Source: Cellulomonas wangsupingiae (GTDB lineage: Bacteria > Actinomycetota > Actinomycetes > Actinomycetales > Cellulomonadaceae). From it: a stretch of DNA of 64,000 bases. The notes beneath the pieces were generated by a model. The model was given only the letters and a program-made list of their open reading frames with translations, ran no database searches and was not told the DNA's origin. Below, piece by piece: positions 16,708 to 24,987 of the stretch (the stretch's first letter is position 1; every line of letters starts with the position of its first letter). Position numbers and translations under genes: made by a program. The DNA is taken from assembly GCF_024508275.1 (NCBI RefSeq), contig NZ_CP101989.1, positions 3,472,001 through 3,536,000 of the forward strand, written 5' to 3'.

Positions 16708-17319
16708 TCAGGCCACGGTGATCGTGCTGCGGGACGTCACCTCGAGAGCGTCGACGGCCGTCCGCGCGCCGTCGAGCAGGAAGCCGCACGGACCGGTCGG
16801 CCACTGCACGCGCACGGCCCTGTCGCCGGCGTCCACGAGGTAGAGCACGGGCACGACCTCGAACATCGCCATGCACGCCTGGTCGGGCTGCGCGGGGACG
16901 TCGGGGCGCTGCAGCTGCTCCAGCAGCGGGGCCAGGTCGCCCTCGAGGCGCACGACGTCGACGAGGGTGCCGGCCGTCGCGGGCTCGTCCGCGGCGGGTG
17001 CCGTCGCGTCGGGTGCCGTCGCGTCGGGTGCCATCGCGTCGGGGACGGGCTGCGGCTCGGGCGCCGGCGCCACCTCGACGCCCAGGCGGCACTCGACGGC
17101 GGCCACGGGCTCGAACCCGTCGGGCACGCTGCCGGCGGGGGGCGCGGCGGGCAGGTCGTCCCCGCCGCCCGTCCCGAACGCGTCGAGGGTCTCGCGCACG
17201 GCGCAGTCGGCGGTGTCGGCGACCTGCGCTGCGGGCCGTTCCGGGCCTGCGGCCCCCGCGCACCCGGTGAGCACCACGAGCCCTGCCGCCACCGCTGCCG
17301 CACGCCTCCACGTCCCCAT
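16708..17319 (-). CDS. Hypothetical lipoprotein with a short tandem repeat
   Basis: 203 residues from ATG 17319. A signal peptide with lipobox LTGC (Cys20) predicts a membrane-anchored, externally exposed protein. Several Cys residues (TADCAV, VECRLG, QACMAM, GPCGFL) could pair in disulfides outside the cell. Three copies of a 15-nt unit (17000-17043) encode MAPDATAPDATAPAAD and divide the protein in two. No family recognised. It stands alone between idi and the sulfonate operon. Confidence 0.7.
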   Translation of the reverse strand: MGTWRRAAAVAAGLVVLTGCAGAAGPERPAAQVADTADCAVRETLDAFGTGGGDDLPAAPPAGSVPDGFEPVAAVECRLGVEVAPAPEPQPVPDAMAPDATAPDATAPAADEPATAGTLVDVVRLEGDLAPLLEQLQRPDVPAQPDQACMAMFEVVPVLYLVDAGDRAVRVQWPTGPCGFLLDGARTAVDALEVTSRSTITVA

Positions 17320-17440
17320 CCGAGCATCGTGCCGCACCTGTGCGGCGCGACGGGGCACCGACCGGGCGGCGCTCGGGTGAAGCCCGTGACGCGCGAGCCG
17401 TCTCAGGATGCGATCATCGGGTTATTCCCGACCACTTTGG

Positions 17441-17457
17441 TATGTCATTGTCGTCGC
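17441..17457 (+). promoter_or_regulatory. Possible promoter of the Cys leader peptide
   Basis: TATGTC (17441-17446) and the overlapping CATTGT (17446-17451) are -10-like. The GTG of the candidate leader begins 6 nt after the second, the spacing expected if transcription starts at the GTG itself (leaderless translation). Weak on its own. Confidence 0.3.
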
Positions 17458-17538
17458 GTGACCACCGCACCGCACGCCGCAGCCCTGCCGCGGCACCGCC
17501 GTGCGTGTCGGTCGTGTCCGGCCGCCGACTGTCGCTGA
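17458..17538 (+). CDS. Candidate 26-residue Cys-rich leader peptide (attenuator)
   Basis: GTG 17458 opens a 27-codon frame ending in PRHRRACRSCPAADCR, with three Cys codons in the last ten and a terminal Cys-Arg before TGA. Short leaderless Cys-rich ORFs acting as cysteine-responsive attenuators before sulfur genes are established in mycobacteria. This one precedes a sulfonate-type ABC operon, and a hairpin follows at 17561-17581. An inverted repeat GTCGCTG-A-CAGCGAC (17531-17545) overlaps its stop codon. Translation of such a short frame cannot be proved from sequence. Confidence 0.5.
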   Translation: MTTAPHAAALPRHRRACRSCPAADCR

Positions 17539-17560
17539 CAGCGACCCGCGTCCCGCCGGA

Positions 17561-17581
17561 CCCCGGGCCACCCGCCCGGGG
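17561..17581 (+). terminator. Attenuator-like hairpin downstream of the leader peptide
   Basis: CCCCGGGC (17561-17568) and GCCCGGGG (17574-17581) form a perfect 8-bp all-GC stem with a 5-nt loop. It begins 23 nt after the leader stop codon and ends 149 nt before the binding-protein ATG, which fits conditional termination. No U tract. Confidence 0.45.
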
Positions 17582-17730
17582 CCTCCGCTCACCCGTGGCC
17601 GCCGCCTGCGCGGCACCGAGACACGGACACCGCCGGGCTCCCGCCCCGCAGGCGGCACGAGCCCGTCACCACCCGACCACCGCCACGTCCCCGACGTCGG
17701 CGTCCCCACCCCTGCCCGGAAGGTTCCGCC

Positions 17731-18846
17731 ATGCCGTTCGCACCTCCCGACCGGACGACGTCCGGCCGCACCGCGCGTCATCGCCTCGCGGCGGTCGCCG
17801 CCGCGACCCTCCTGCCCGCGCTGCTGGCGGCCTGCGCCGGTGACGCGACGGCCGACTCCCCCACGACGGCGGCCGCCGCCACCGCGGAGCTGCCGACCGA
17901 GATCCCCACCGGCACGACGCTGGTCGTCGGCGACCCCACCACGCAGAAGGCCGTCGAGCTCGCCGGCGACGACCTCGTCACGGACCCCGGACTGACGATC
18001 GAGTGGGCCAACCTCTCCGGCGGTCCGCAGACGTCCGAGGCGTTCCGCGCCGGCGCGCTCGACGTGGGAGCGGTCGCCGACATCCCGCCCATCCACGCCG
18101 AGTGGACCGGGCTCGACGTCAAGATCGTCGCCGCGGTGTACCGCGAGGACTGGCAGGAGAACCCGATCTACGAGTTCGGCGTCGCGCCCGGCGTCGACGG
18201 GGTCGAGTCCCTCGAGGACTTCGCCGGCCACCGCGTCGCCTACTCCCCCGGCCAGGCCCAGGGCGTCATCGTCCTGCGCGCCCTGCAGGAGGCCGGGCTG
18301 ACGACCGACGACGTCACGCTCGTCGAGCTGCCGAGCAACGGCGACGTCTACACGACCGCCCTGGCGGCCGGCGAGGTCGACATCGCGCCCATCGGGGGCG
18401 TGCAGATCGCCCGCTACCTCGACAAGTACGGCGCCGACGGCGCGCACACCGTGCGCCACGGCCTGCGCGACGACCCCAGCCACCTCTACGTGCCCACGTC
18501 GGTGGTCGACGACCCCGCCAAGGCGGCCGCGCTGCGGGCCTACGTCGAGCTGTGGGTGCAGGCCAAGCTCTGGGTCCACGACCACCCGGAGGAGTGGAAG
18601 GCCGGGTACTACGTGGAGGACCAGGGCCTCAGCGCCGCCGACGCGGACTACCTGGTCGAGCGCGCCGGGATCCCCGACGTCCCGACGGACTGGACCGAGC
18701 ACATCACCCGCCACCAGGAGACGGTCGAGCTGCTCGCCGCCGCCACCGGCAACGACGTGCTCGACGCGGCCGACCTGTGGGACGAGCGGTTCGCCCCCGT
18801 CGTCGCCGAGGCCGCGGCCGCCTACCGCGAGAGGACGGCGGGCTGA
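17731..18846 (+). CDS. Sulfonate/nitrate-type ABC transporter substrate-binding lipoprotein
   Basis: 371 residues. A long signal peptide ends in LAAC (Cys35). The mature region has the SsuA/TauA/NMT1-like fold: LTIEWANLSGGPQTSEAFRA, GALDVGAVADIPPIHAEWTG, and the hinge strand GHRVAYSPGQAQGVIVLRAL. Binding proteins of this family capture aliphatic sulfonates, taurine or related anions. It heads an operon with a matching permease and ATPase, an LLM flavin monooxygenase and an aldo/keto reductase. CGGAAGG lies 8 nt before ATG 17731. The candidate Cys leader upstream suggests control by cysteine supply. Confidence 0.9.
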   Translation: MPFAPPDRTTSGRTARHRLAAVAAATLLPALLAACAGDATADSPTTAAAATAELPTEIPTGTTLVVGDPTTQKAVELAGDDLVTDPGLTIEWANLSGGPQTSEAFRAGALDVGAVADIPPIHAEWTGLDVKIVAAVYREDWQENPIYEFGVAPGVDGVESLEDFAGHRVAYSPGQAQGVIVLRALQEAGLTTDDVTLVELPSNGDVYTTALAAGEVDIAPIGGVQIARYLDKYGADGAHTVRHGLRDDPSHLYVPTSVVDDPAKAAALRAYVELWVQAKLWVHDHPEEWKAGYYVEDQGLSAADADYLVERAGIPDVPTDWTEHITRHQETVELLAAATGNDVLDAADLWDERFAPVVAEAAAAYRERTAG

Positions 18847-19715
18847 TGTCGACGCTGTCCCTGCCCCAGGGCCTGACCCGCCGGCCGGTCGCCCGCCCGG
18901 CCCCGGGCGCCGCCCGTGCCCGGCGCACGGCGCGCCCGGGCCGGCGGCTCGGCCCGGGCCGCCCGCTGCGCGGCGGCACCCTCATCGGTCTCGGCGCGCT
19001 GCTCGCCGTGTGGTCCGTCGGCTCCGCCGTCGGGCTCATCGACCAGCGCACGCTGTCGGCACCCTGGACCGTCGTGACGACGGCCGCGGACCTCGTCGCC
19101 GACGGCCGCCTGCAGGAGCACCTGGCCGTGTCCGCCGGCCGCGCGCTGTCCGGGCTCGCACTCGGCGTCCTCGCCGGGACGGTGCTCGCGGTCGTCGCCG
19201 GCCTGAGCCGCTGGGGCGAGGCGCTCGTCGACGGCCCCGTGCAGGTCAAGCGGGCCATCCCGAGCCTGGCGCTGCTGCCGCTGCTCATCCTGTGGCTCGG
19301 CATCGGCGAGACGATGAAGGTCGTCACGATCCTGCTCGGCGTCCTTATCCCCGTGTACATCCACACCCACAACGGGCTGCGGACCATCGACGCGCGCTAC
19401 GTCGAGCTCGCGGAGACGGTGGGGCTGACGCGCTGGGGGTTCCTCACGCGGGTCGTGCTGCCCGGCGCGCTGCCCGGCTTCCTGCTGGGCCTGCGGTTCG
19501 CCGTCACCGGCTGCTGGCTGGCGCTGGTGGTGGTGGAGCAGATCAACGGCACCGCCGGCATCGGCTACATGATGGAGCTGGCCCGCACGTACGGGCAGAC
19601 CGACGTCATCGTCGTCGGGCTGGTCCTGTACGGGATCCTCGGCTACGGCTCCGACCTGCTCGTCCGTCTCGTGCAGAGGAGGGCCCTGTCATGGCGGCGC
19701 ACGCTGGCGGGCTGA
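18846..19715 (+). CDS. Sulfonate-type ABC transporter permease
   Basis: 289-residue inner-membrane subunit, SsuC/TauC-like. A basic N-terminal tail of about 40 residues is followed by about six helices (first at LIGLGALLAVWSVGSAVGLI). The ATPase-coupling loop is YVELAETVGLTRWGFLTRVV, and the RAIPSLALLPLLILWLGIGE stretch is characteristic of the family. The ATG overlaps the binding-protein stop codon by one base (TGATG). Confidence 0.93.
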   Translation: MSTLSLPQGLTRRPVARPAPGAARARRTARPGRRLGPGRPLRGGTLIGLGALLAVWSVGSAVGLIDQRTLSAPWTVVTTAADLVADGRLQEHLAVSAGRALSGLALGVLAGTVLAVVAGLSRWGEALVDGPVQVKRAIPSLALLPLLILWLGIGETMKVVTILLGVLIPVYIHTHNGLRTIDARYVELAETVGLTRWGFLTRVVLPGALPGFLLGLRFAVTGCWLALVVVEQINGTAGIGYMMELARTYGQTDVIVVGLVLYGILGYGSDLLVRLVQRRALSWRRTLAG

Positions 19716-20593
19716 CCGCACCCGGCCCCACCGAGGACGCGCGCGTCCCGGCCCACTCGGCCGTCCCCGCACCCGCCCACGGCGTCCTGGCGGACGAGCG
19801 CGTCACGACGGACGACGGCTCCGTCGTCGTGCGGGACCTGGTCCGGGCGTACGGGCTGGGCGAGGGCGACGGCCGCGTGCTGCGCGGCCTGGACCTGACG
19901 ATCGCGGCGGGCGAGTTCGTCGCGATCCTCGGACGCAGCGGGTCCGGCAAGAGCACGCTGCTGCGCGCGCTGGCCGGCCTCGACCACGACGTGCACGGCA
20001 CGGGCACGATCGCGGTGCCCGAGCGGGTGTCGGTCGTGTTCCAGGACTCGCGGCTGCTGCCGTGGGCACGCGTGCTCGACAACGTCGTGCTCGGGCTCCG
20101 CGGCCCCGGCGCCCGTGACCTGGGCACCGAGCGCCTGGCGGAGGTCGGCCTGGCCGGCCGCGAGCGCGCCTGGCCCACCGAGCTGTCGGGCGGTGAGCAG
20201 CAGCGGGTGTCGTTGGCCCGCTCGCTGGTCCGCGAGCCGCAGCTCCTGCTGGCCGACGAGCCGTTCGGGGCCCTCGACGCCCTGACGCGCACCCGCATGC
20301 ACGCCCTGCTGCGGGACCTGTGCGCGCGGCACCGGCCCGCGGTCCTGCTGGTCACGCACGACGTCGACGAGGCGATCGCGCTGGCCGACCGGGTCGTCGT
20401 CCTCGACGCCGGGCGCATCGCGCTGGACACCCCGGTCACCCACCGCGACCCGGCCGACCCCGGGTTCGTGGCCCTGCGCCGAGGGCTGCTCGACGCCCTC
20501 GGCGTGCCCCCGGTCGTCCCCTCGTCCGGCACCCCGTCCACCTTCCCGTCCACCTCACTGCCCACCTCACTGCCCCACAGGAGCACCCCATGA
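19691..20593 (+). CDS. Sulfonate-type ABC transporter ATP-binding protein
   Basis: 300-residue ATPase. Walker A GRSGSGKST (81-89), Q-loop VVFQDSRLLPW, signature LSGGEQQRVSLAR, Walker B LLLADEP, D-loop GALD and H-loop LVTHDVDEA are all intact. It has an unusual N-terminal extension of about 40 residues and a Ser/Pro-rich C-terminal tail encoded by short repeats (20520-20580). ATG 19691 follows AGGAGG (19676-19681) and lies inside the permease gene, overlapping it by 25 nt. Confidence 0.93.
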   Translation: MAAHAGGLTAPGPTEDARVPAHSAVPAPAHGVLADERVTTDDGSVVVRDLVRAYGLGEGDGRVLRGLDLTIAAGEFVAILGRSGSGKSTLLRALAGLDHDVHGTGTIAVPERVSVVFQDSRLLPWARVLDNVVLGLRGPGARDLGTERLAEVGLAGRERAWPTELSGGEQQRVSLARSLVREPQLLLADEPFGALDALTRTRMHALLRDLCARHRPAVLLVTHDVDEAIALADRVVVLDAGRIALDTPVTHRDPADPGFVALRRGLLDALGVPPVVPSSGTPSTFPSTSLPTSLPHRSTP

Positions 20594-21999
20594 CCGCACC
20601 CCGACGCGAGGGCCGGCTGCACCTCAACGCGTTCCTCATGAGCACGGGCCACCACGAGGCCTCGTGGCGGCTGCCCGAGTCCGACCCGTCGTACCGCAGC
20701 ACCGACATCGGCTACCTGCAGCGGCTCGCGCAGACGGCCGAGCGTGGGCACCTCGACTCGATCTTCTTCGCCGACGGCCCGGCGCTGTTCCGCGACGTGG
20801 GCCGCCGGCCGTCCGGCACGCTCGAGCCGACGGTCGTCCTGGCGGCGATCGCCGCGGTGACGAGCCGCATCGGGCTGATCGCGACCGCGTCGACCACGTA
20901 CAACGACCCGTACAACCTGGCGCGCCGGTTCGCGTCCGTCGACCACATCAGCGGCGGGCGCGCGGGCTGGAACATCGTGACGACCGCGCACCTGGAGGCC
21001 GCCCGCAACTTCGGCCAGGACGAGCTGCCGTCGCACCGCTCCCGCTACGAGCGCGCCGCGGAGTTCATCGACGTCGCGCTGCGGCTGTGGGACTCGTGGG
21101 AGGACGACGTCGAGATCGGCGACAAGGACGCCGGCCTGTGGGGTGACTCCGCGCGCATCCACCCGCCCGAGCACGTCGGCGAGCACTTCCGCGTCGCCGG
21201 GGCGCTGACGACCCCGCGGTCGCCGCAGGCGTACCCGCTGCTGGTGCAGGCCGGGTCCTCGGAGGACGGCAAGGACCTGGCCGCGCGCTACGCGGAGGCC
21301 GTGTTCACGGCGCAGCAGACGCTCGACGACGCCCTCGCGTTCGCCACCGACCTCAAGCGCCGGGCCGTCGAGTGGGGCCGGGACCCCGCCGGGCTGCTCG
21401 TGCTGCCGGGGATCGTGCCCGTCATCGGGGCGACGCAGGCGGAGGCGCGGGCGAAGGAGGAGGAGCTCGACCGGCTCATCCGGCCCGAGTACGCGCGCGC
21501 CCAGCTCGCGAAGACCCTGCGCGTCGACCCCGACGACCTGCCGCTGGACCGCGAGCTGCCGGCCGACCTGCCGAGCGAGGACGAGATCGAGGGCGCCAAG
21601 TCGCGGTACACGCTGATCGTCGAGCTGGCACGGCGCGAGCGCCTCACGGTGCGGCAGCTCATCGGGCGCCTGGGCGGCGGGCGGGGACACCGCACGTTCT
21701 CCGGGACGGCCGAGCAGGTCGCCGACGCGATCCAGGAGTGGTGGGACGCGGGCGCGGCGGACGGGTTCAACATCATGCCCGCCGTGCTGCCGTCGGGCCT
21801 GGAGGACTTCGTCGACCAGGTGGTCCCCGTGCTCGTCGACCGCGGCCTGTTCCGCAGCGAGTACACCGGCACGACGCTGCGCGACCACTACGGGCTCGCG
21901 CGGCCCCCGCACCCCCGCACGCGCACCACGCCCGGCCTGGGCATCGGCGTCCTCGCCGCCGACGCCACCTCCACCGCCCACGAAGGAGCACGCGCATGA
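20590..21999 (+). CDS. LLM-class flavin-dependent monooxygenase (NtaA/SnaA/DszA family)
   Basis: 469-residue TIM-barrel flavin monooxygenase. Family marks are [20 protein letters not shown] at the N-terminus, [45 protein letters not shown] and AFTAQQ-type insertions characteristic of the NtaA/SnaA/DszA branch. With reduced flavin from a partner reductase it would oxygenate a C-S or C-N substrate. Beside a sulfonate importer, release of sulfite from an organosulfur compound is the likely role. ATGA overlap with the ATPase gene. Substrate is inferred. Confidence 0.9.
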   Translation: MTAPRREGRLHLNAFLMSTGHHEASWRLPESDPSYRSTDIGYLQRLAQTAERGHLDSIFFADGPALFRDVGRRPSGTLEPTVVLAAIAAVTSRIGLIATASTTYNDPYNLARRFASVDHISGGRAGWNIVTTAHLEAARNFGQDELPSHRSRYERAAEFIDVALRLWDSWEDDVEIGDKDAGLWGDSARIHPPEHVGEHFRVAGALTTPRSPQAYPLLVQAGSSEDGKDLAARYAEAVFTAQQTLDDALAFATDLKRRAVEWGRDPAGLLVLPGIVPVIGATQAEARAKEEELDRLIRPEYARAQLAKTLRVDPDDLPLDRELPADLPSEDEIEGAKSRYTLIVELARRERLTVRQLIGRLGGGRGHRTFSGTAEQVADAIQEWWDAGAADGFNIMPAVLPSGLEDFVDQVVPVLVDRGLFRSEYTGTTLRDHYGLARPPHPRTRTTPGLGIGVLAADATSTAHEGARA

Positions 22000-23018
22000 C
22001 CACGTACCGCCCGCTCGGCCGCACCGGGGTCCAGGTGTCCCCGCTGACGCTCGGGACCATGAACTTCGGCGCCTGGGGCAACCCCGACCACCACGAGACG
22101 GCCGCGATCCTGCACCGGGCGCTCGACGCCGGCATCAACGTGGTCGACACCGCCGACGTGTACGCGCGCGGGGAGTCCGAGACGATCGTCGGCAAGGCGC
22201 TCGCGGGACGTCGCGACGACGTCGTCCTGGCCACCAAGGTGCACGGCCGCCTGGCCGACGAGGTGAACCACGCGGGCAGCTCGCGGCGCTGGATCGTGCG
22301 CGCCGTCGAGGACTCGCTGCGTCGCCTGCAGACCGACCGCATCGACGTCTACCAGGTGCACCGCCCCGAGCCGGGGACGGCCCTCGACGAGACGCTGGGC
22401 GCGCTCGACGACCTCGTGCGCGCCGGCAAGGTGCTGTACGTCGGGACGTCGACGTTCCTGCCGTCGCAGATCGTGCAGGCGCAGTGGGTCGCGGCCGACC
22501 GCCGGCTGGCGCGGCCGGCGACCGAGCAGCCGCCGTACTCGATCCTGGCGCGCGGCGTCGAGCGCGAGGTGCTGCCGCTGGCCCAGGAGTACGGGTTGGG
22601 TGTGCTGCCGTGGAGCCCGCTGGCCGGCGGCTGGTTGTCGGGACGCGCGCTCGACGGGTCCCGCGCGGGCTCGCCCCGCCACGAGCGGCAGCCGGGACGT
22701 CACGACCCGTCGCTGCCGGAGAACGTCGGCAAGGCGGAGGCCGTGCAGCAGCTCACCAAGGTCGCCGAGGCCGCAGGGCTGACGCTCGTGCAGCTCGCGC
22801 TCGGGTTCGTCCTGGAGCACCCGGCGGTGTCGAGCGCGATCATCGGCCCGCGTACCCAGGCCCACCTCGACGCGGCCCTCACGGCGCTGGACGTCCGGCT
22901 CCCCGCGGACGTCCTCGACGAGATCGACCGCATCGTCCCGCCCGGCGTCACCCTCAACCCCGCCGACGCGGGCTGGCACCCCCCGTCGATCACGAACCCG
23001 CAGACCCGCCGCCGCTGA
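21996..23018 (+). CDS. Aldo/keto reductase
   Basis: 340-residue (beta/alpha)8 NADPH oxidoreductase. The catalytic tetrad can be placed: Asp in [15 protein letters not shown], Tyr of ADVY, Lys of LATKVHGR, His of [25 protein letters not shown] and the C-terminal [17 protein letters not shown] fit the AKR11/13-like YajO/GSP69 group. It is last in the sulfonate operon (ATGA overlap) and probably reduces an aldehyde or ketone left after monooxygenase cleavage. Palindromic repeats begin 7 nt after its stop codon. Confidence 0.92.
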   Translation: MTTYRPLGRTGVQVSPLTLGTMNFGAWGNPDHHETAAILHRALDAGINVVDTADVYARGESETIVGKALAGRRDDVVLATKVHGRLADEVNHAGSSRRWIVRAVEDSLRRLQTDRIDVYQVHRPEPGTALDETLGALDDLVRAGKVLYVGTSTFLPSQIVQAQWVAADRRLARPATEQPPYSILARGVEREVLPLAQEYGLGVLPWSPLAGGWLSGRALDGSRAGSPRHERQPGRHDPSLPENVGKAEAVQQLTKVAEAAGLTLVQLALGFVLEHPAVSSAIIGPRTQAHLDAALTALDVRLPADVLDEIDRIVPPGVTLNPADAGWHPPSITNPQTRRR

Positions 23019-23024
23019 CCAGCC

Positions 23025-23083
23025 TGACGGGACTGCTCTCTCACCGCCCGTGGCTGACTGGATTGCTCTCTCACCGCCCGTGG
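23025..23083. repeat. Two direct half-copies of the palindromic repeat
   Basis: Two right-arm copies (near 23025-23053 and 23055-23083) share GCTCTCTCACCGCCCGTGG and lie in tandem 7 nt after the aldo/keto reductase gene. The second retains GACTGGATT, the arm sequence of the family. Confidence 0.8.
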
Positions 23084-23115
23084 GGGGAATCCCACCCACC
23101 CCCGGCGGCACCCCG

Positions 23116-23262
23116 GCGGCGAGAGTGCAATCCAGCACCCCACCCCCGCGTGAGAGTGCGATCCAGCACCCCCCCCGCGTGAGAGTGCGATCCAGCACCC
23201 CACCCCCGCGTGAGAGTGCGATCCAGCACACCGGTGCCGAACTGGATGGCACTCTCACGCGC
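23116..23262. repeat. Cluster of four direct left arms and one right arm of the palindromic repeat
   Basis: Four left arms of the type GTGAGAGTGCGATCCAGCAC start near 23117, 23150, 23179 and 23210 with C-rich spacers (period 29-33 nt), followed by one right arm CTGGATGGCACTCTCACGC (about 23241-23260). The last left arm and this right arm can pair; the other copies would compete for it. Confidence 0.85.
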
Positions 23263-23342
23263 GGGGGGAGGGGGCGGCCGGGCGGACGGGCAGCGCTCGT
23301 GCTCGTGACGCTCGTGCTCGTGACAGTGCGATCACCAACCCC

Positions 23343-23396
23343 GGCGTGAGAGAGCGATCCAGTCCTGGGGACAGGACTGGATCGCTCTCTCACGCC
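23343..23396. terminator. Perfect 25-bp hairpin between convergent genes
   Basis: A 25-bp perfect stem (23343-23367 with 23372-23396; core GAGAGAGCGATCCAGTCC) closes on a GGGA tetraloop, which fits the stable GNRA class. It stands between the aldo/keto reductase and GH43 genes, which face each other, and is well suited to ending both transcripts. It is the most perfect member of the palindrome family here. Confidence 0.8.
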
Positions 23397-23433
23397 TTGT
23401 GGGGAGGGGGTGGGGTCACGCCCTCCCGGGGGG

Positions 23434-24987
23434 TCAGGTTGCCGGGGTGTAGTCCACGTGGGCGACGTGGGCGACCGTGTGCGTCGGGGCGCCGTTGCTC
23501 GTGCCGTAGACGCCGAGCCACAGGCCGAGGAAGCCGCCCGTGGCCACGCTGTCGAGCAGCGTCGCGTCGGCCGTGCCCACGACGACGGGCGTCGCGTCCC
23601 CGGCGCCGACCAGCAGCTCCAGGTCCACGCCGCGGGCGCGCACGCCGAACGTGAGCGTCCCCGCCCCGGTCACGACGGCCTCGCCGAGGACCGTCTCCAC
23701 CCCGCGCTGCCGGTGCACGACCCGCGCGCGCAGCGTGTCACCCTCGGGGGTGACCGCGAGGCGCACGTGGTCCTTCTCGGACTGGCGCACGGCCACGCCG
23801 ACCTCCTCGCCCTCGGCGAGGTCCACGGCGACCTGCGCCACGAGGTCCGCGTCCGGGTGCTGCAGCCGCAGGCCGAGGAACGCGGGCACCTCGACGTCCG
23901 CGAGCGTCGCAGCGCGCAGCGGGAGGTCCCAACCCTCCCCCGCGGGGGTCGCGACCTCGGTGGGCAGCGCCCGCACGGCGGTCCACCGCAGGTCGGCCGG
24001 CGGCACGGTCCCGGAGGCCCCGCCCTGGACGACACCCGGGGTGGGCTCGCCCGCGAACGGCACCTCGACCTCGGACGGCACCATGCCGACGCCCGGCGCG
24101 AAGACGGGCCAGCCGTCCTCCCAGACCACGGGGACGAGGAACGTCTCGCGGCCCATCGGGTAGTGGTAGCCGCCGTAGGTGCGCATCGCCAGCAGGACGG
24201 CCCACCAGCTGCCGTCGGCGGCCTCGACGAGGTCCGCGTGCCCGGCGCCGACGACCGGGTGCTTCCGCCCCAGGTGGCGGTGCGTGAGCACCGGGTTGCC
24301 CTTGTTGCCCACGTACGGGCCGGTGACGGAGTCGGCGCGCGCGACGCTCTCGGCGTGGTGGAACTCCGTGCCACCCTCCGCCGCGATCAGGTAGTACGTG
24401 CCGTCGACCTTGTAGATGTGCGGCGCCTCCGACCACACGACGCCCTCGACGGCCCCGTGCCAGATGACGGTCTCCGGCCCGACCCACTGCATCGTCTCGC
24501 GGTCCAGCTCGCGCACCCAGACCTCGGTCTGGTCGTGCCAGCGCGGCTCGAGCGCCAGCCGGGTGCCGTGCACCCAGATGCGCCCGTCGTCGTCGAAGAA
24601 GATCGACGGGTCGATGCCGAACGACTCCAGCCAGATCGGGTCGGACCACGGCCCGGCCGGGTCCGTGGCGGTCATGAGGAAGTTGCCGCCCCGGCTGCCG
24701 TCACGCTGGTCGACGAGCGTGCAGACGACCCAGAACTGCCCGTCGTGGTACCGGATCGTCGGGGCGTACAGCCCGCCCGACGACGCGATCCCCGTGTAGT
24801 CCAGCTGCCCGGGCCGGTCGACGACGTGGCCGATCTGCTCCCAGCTGACCAGGTCGCGGCTGTGCATCACCGGCAGGCCGGGCAGGTACTCGAACGTCGA
24901 GGCGACGAGGTAGTAGTCGTCACCGACCCGGCAGATCGACGGGTCCGGGTAGCACCCCGGCAGGACGGGGTTGCTGACGGTGCTCAT
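23434..24987 (-). CDS. GH43 family glycosidase (beta-xylosidase/arabinofuranosidase type)
   Basis: 517 residues, no signal peptide, so cytoplasmic. The five-bladed propeller of GH43 opens with NPVLPGCYPDPSICRVGDDY. Catalytic Asp15 (base), Asp126 in GIDPSIFFDDDG (pKa modulator) and Glu187 in VWSEAPHIYK (acid) are all present. The C-terminal beta-sandwich (LRWTAVRALPTEV onward) is that of the GH43_11/12-type xylosidases. It would release xylose or arabinose from imported oligosaccharides. ATGA overlap with the GH3 gene. Exact linkage is inferred. Confidence 0.92.
   Translation of the reverse strand: MSTVSNPVLPGCYPDPSICRVGDDYYLVASTFEYLPGLPVMHSRDLVSWEQIGHVVDRPGQLDYTGIASSGGLYAPTIRYHDGQFWVVCTLVDQRDGSRGGNFLMTATDPAGPWSDPIWLESFGIDPSIFFDDDGRIWVHGTRLALEPRWHDQTEVWVRELDRETMQWVGPETVIWHGAVEGVVWSEAPHIYKVDGTYYLIAAEGGTEFHHAESVARADSVTGPYVGNKGNPVLTHRHLGRKHPVVGAGHADLVEAADGSWWAVLLAMRTYGGYHYPMGRETFLVPVVWEDGWPVFAPGVGMVPSEVEVPFAGEPTPGVVQGGASGTVPPADLRWTAVRALPTEVATPAGEGWDLPLRAATLADVEVPAFLGLRLQHPDADLVAQVAVDLAEGEEVGVAVRQSEKDHVRLAVTPEGDTLRARVVHRQRGVETVLGEAVVTGAGTLTFGVRARGVDLELLVGAGDATPVVVGTADATLLDSVATGGFLGLWLGVYGTSNGAPTHTVAHVAHVDYTPAT

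Noticed and set aside
23116..23235. Four regularly spaced direct repeats resembling a CRISPR array
   Set aside because: The spacers are only about 10 nt, C-rich and near-identical, no cas genes are near, and the units are half-arms of the palindromic repeat family.
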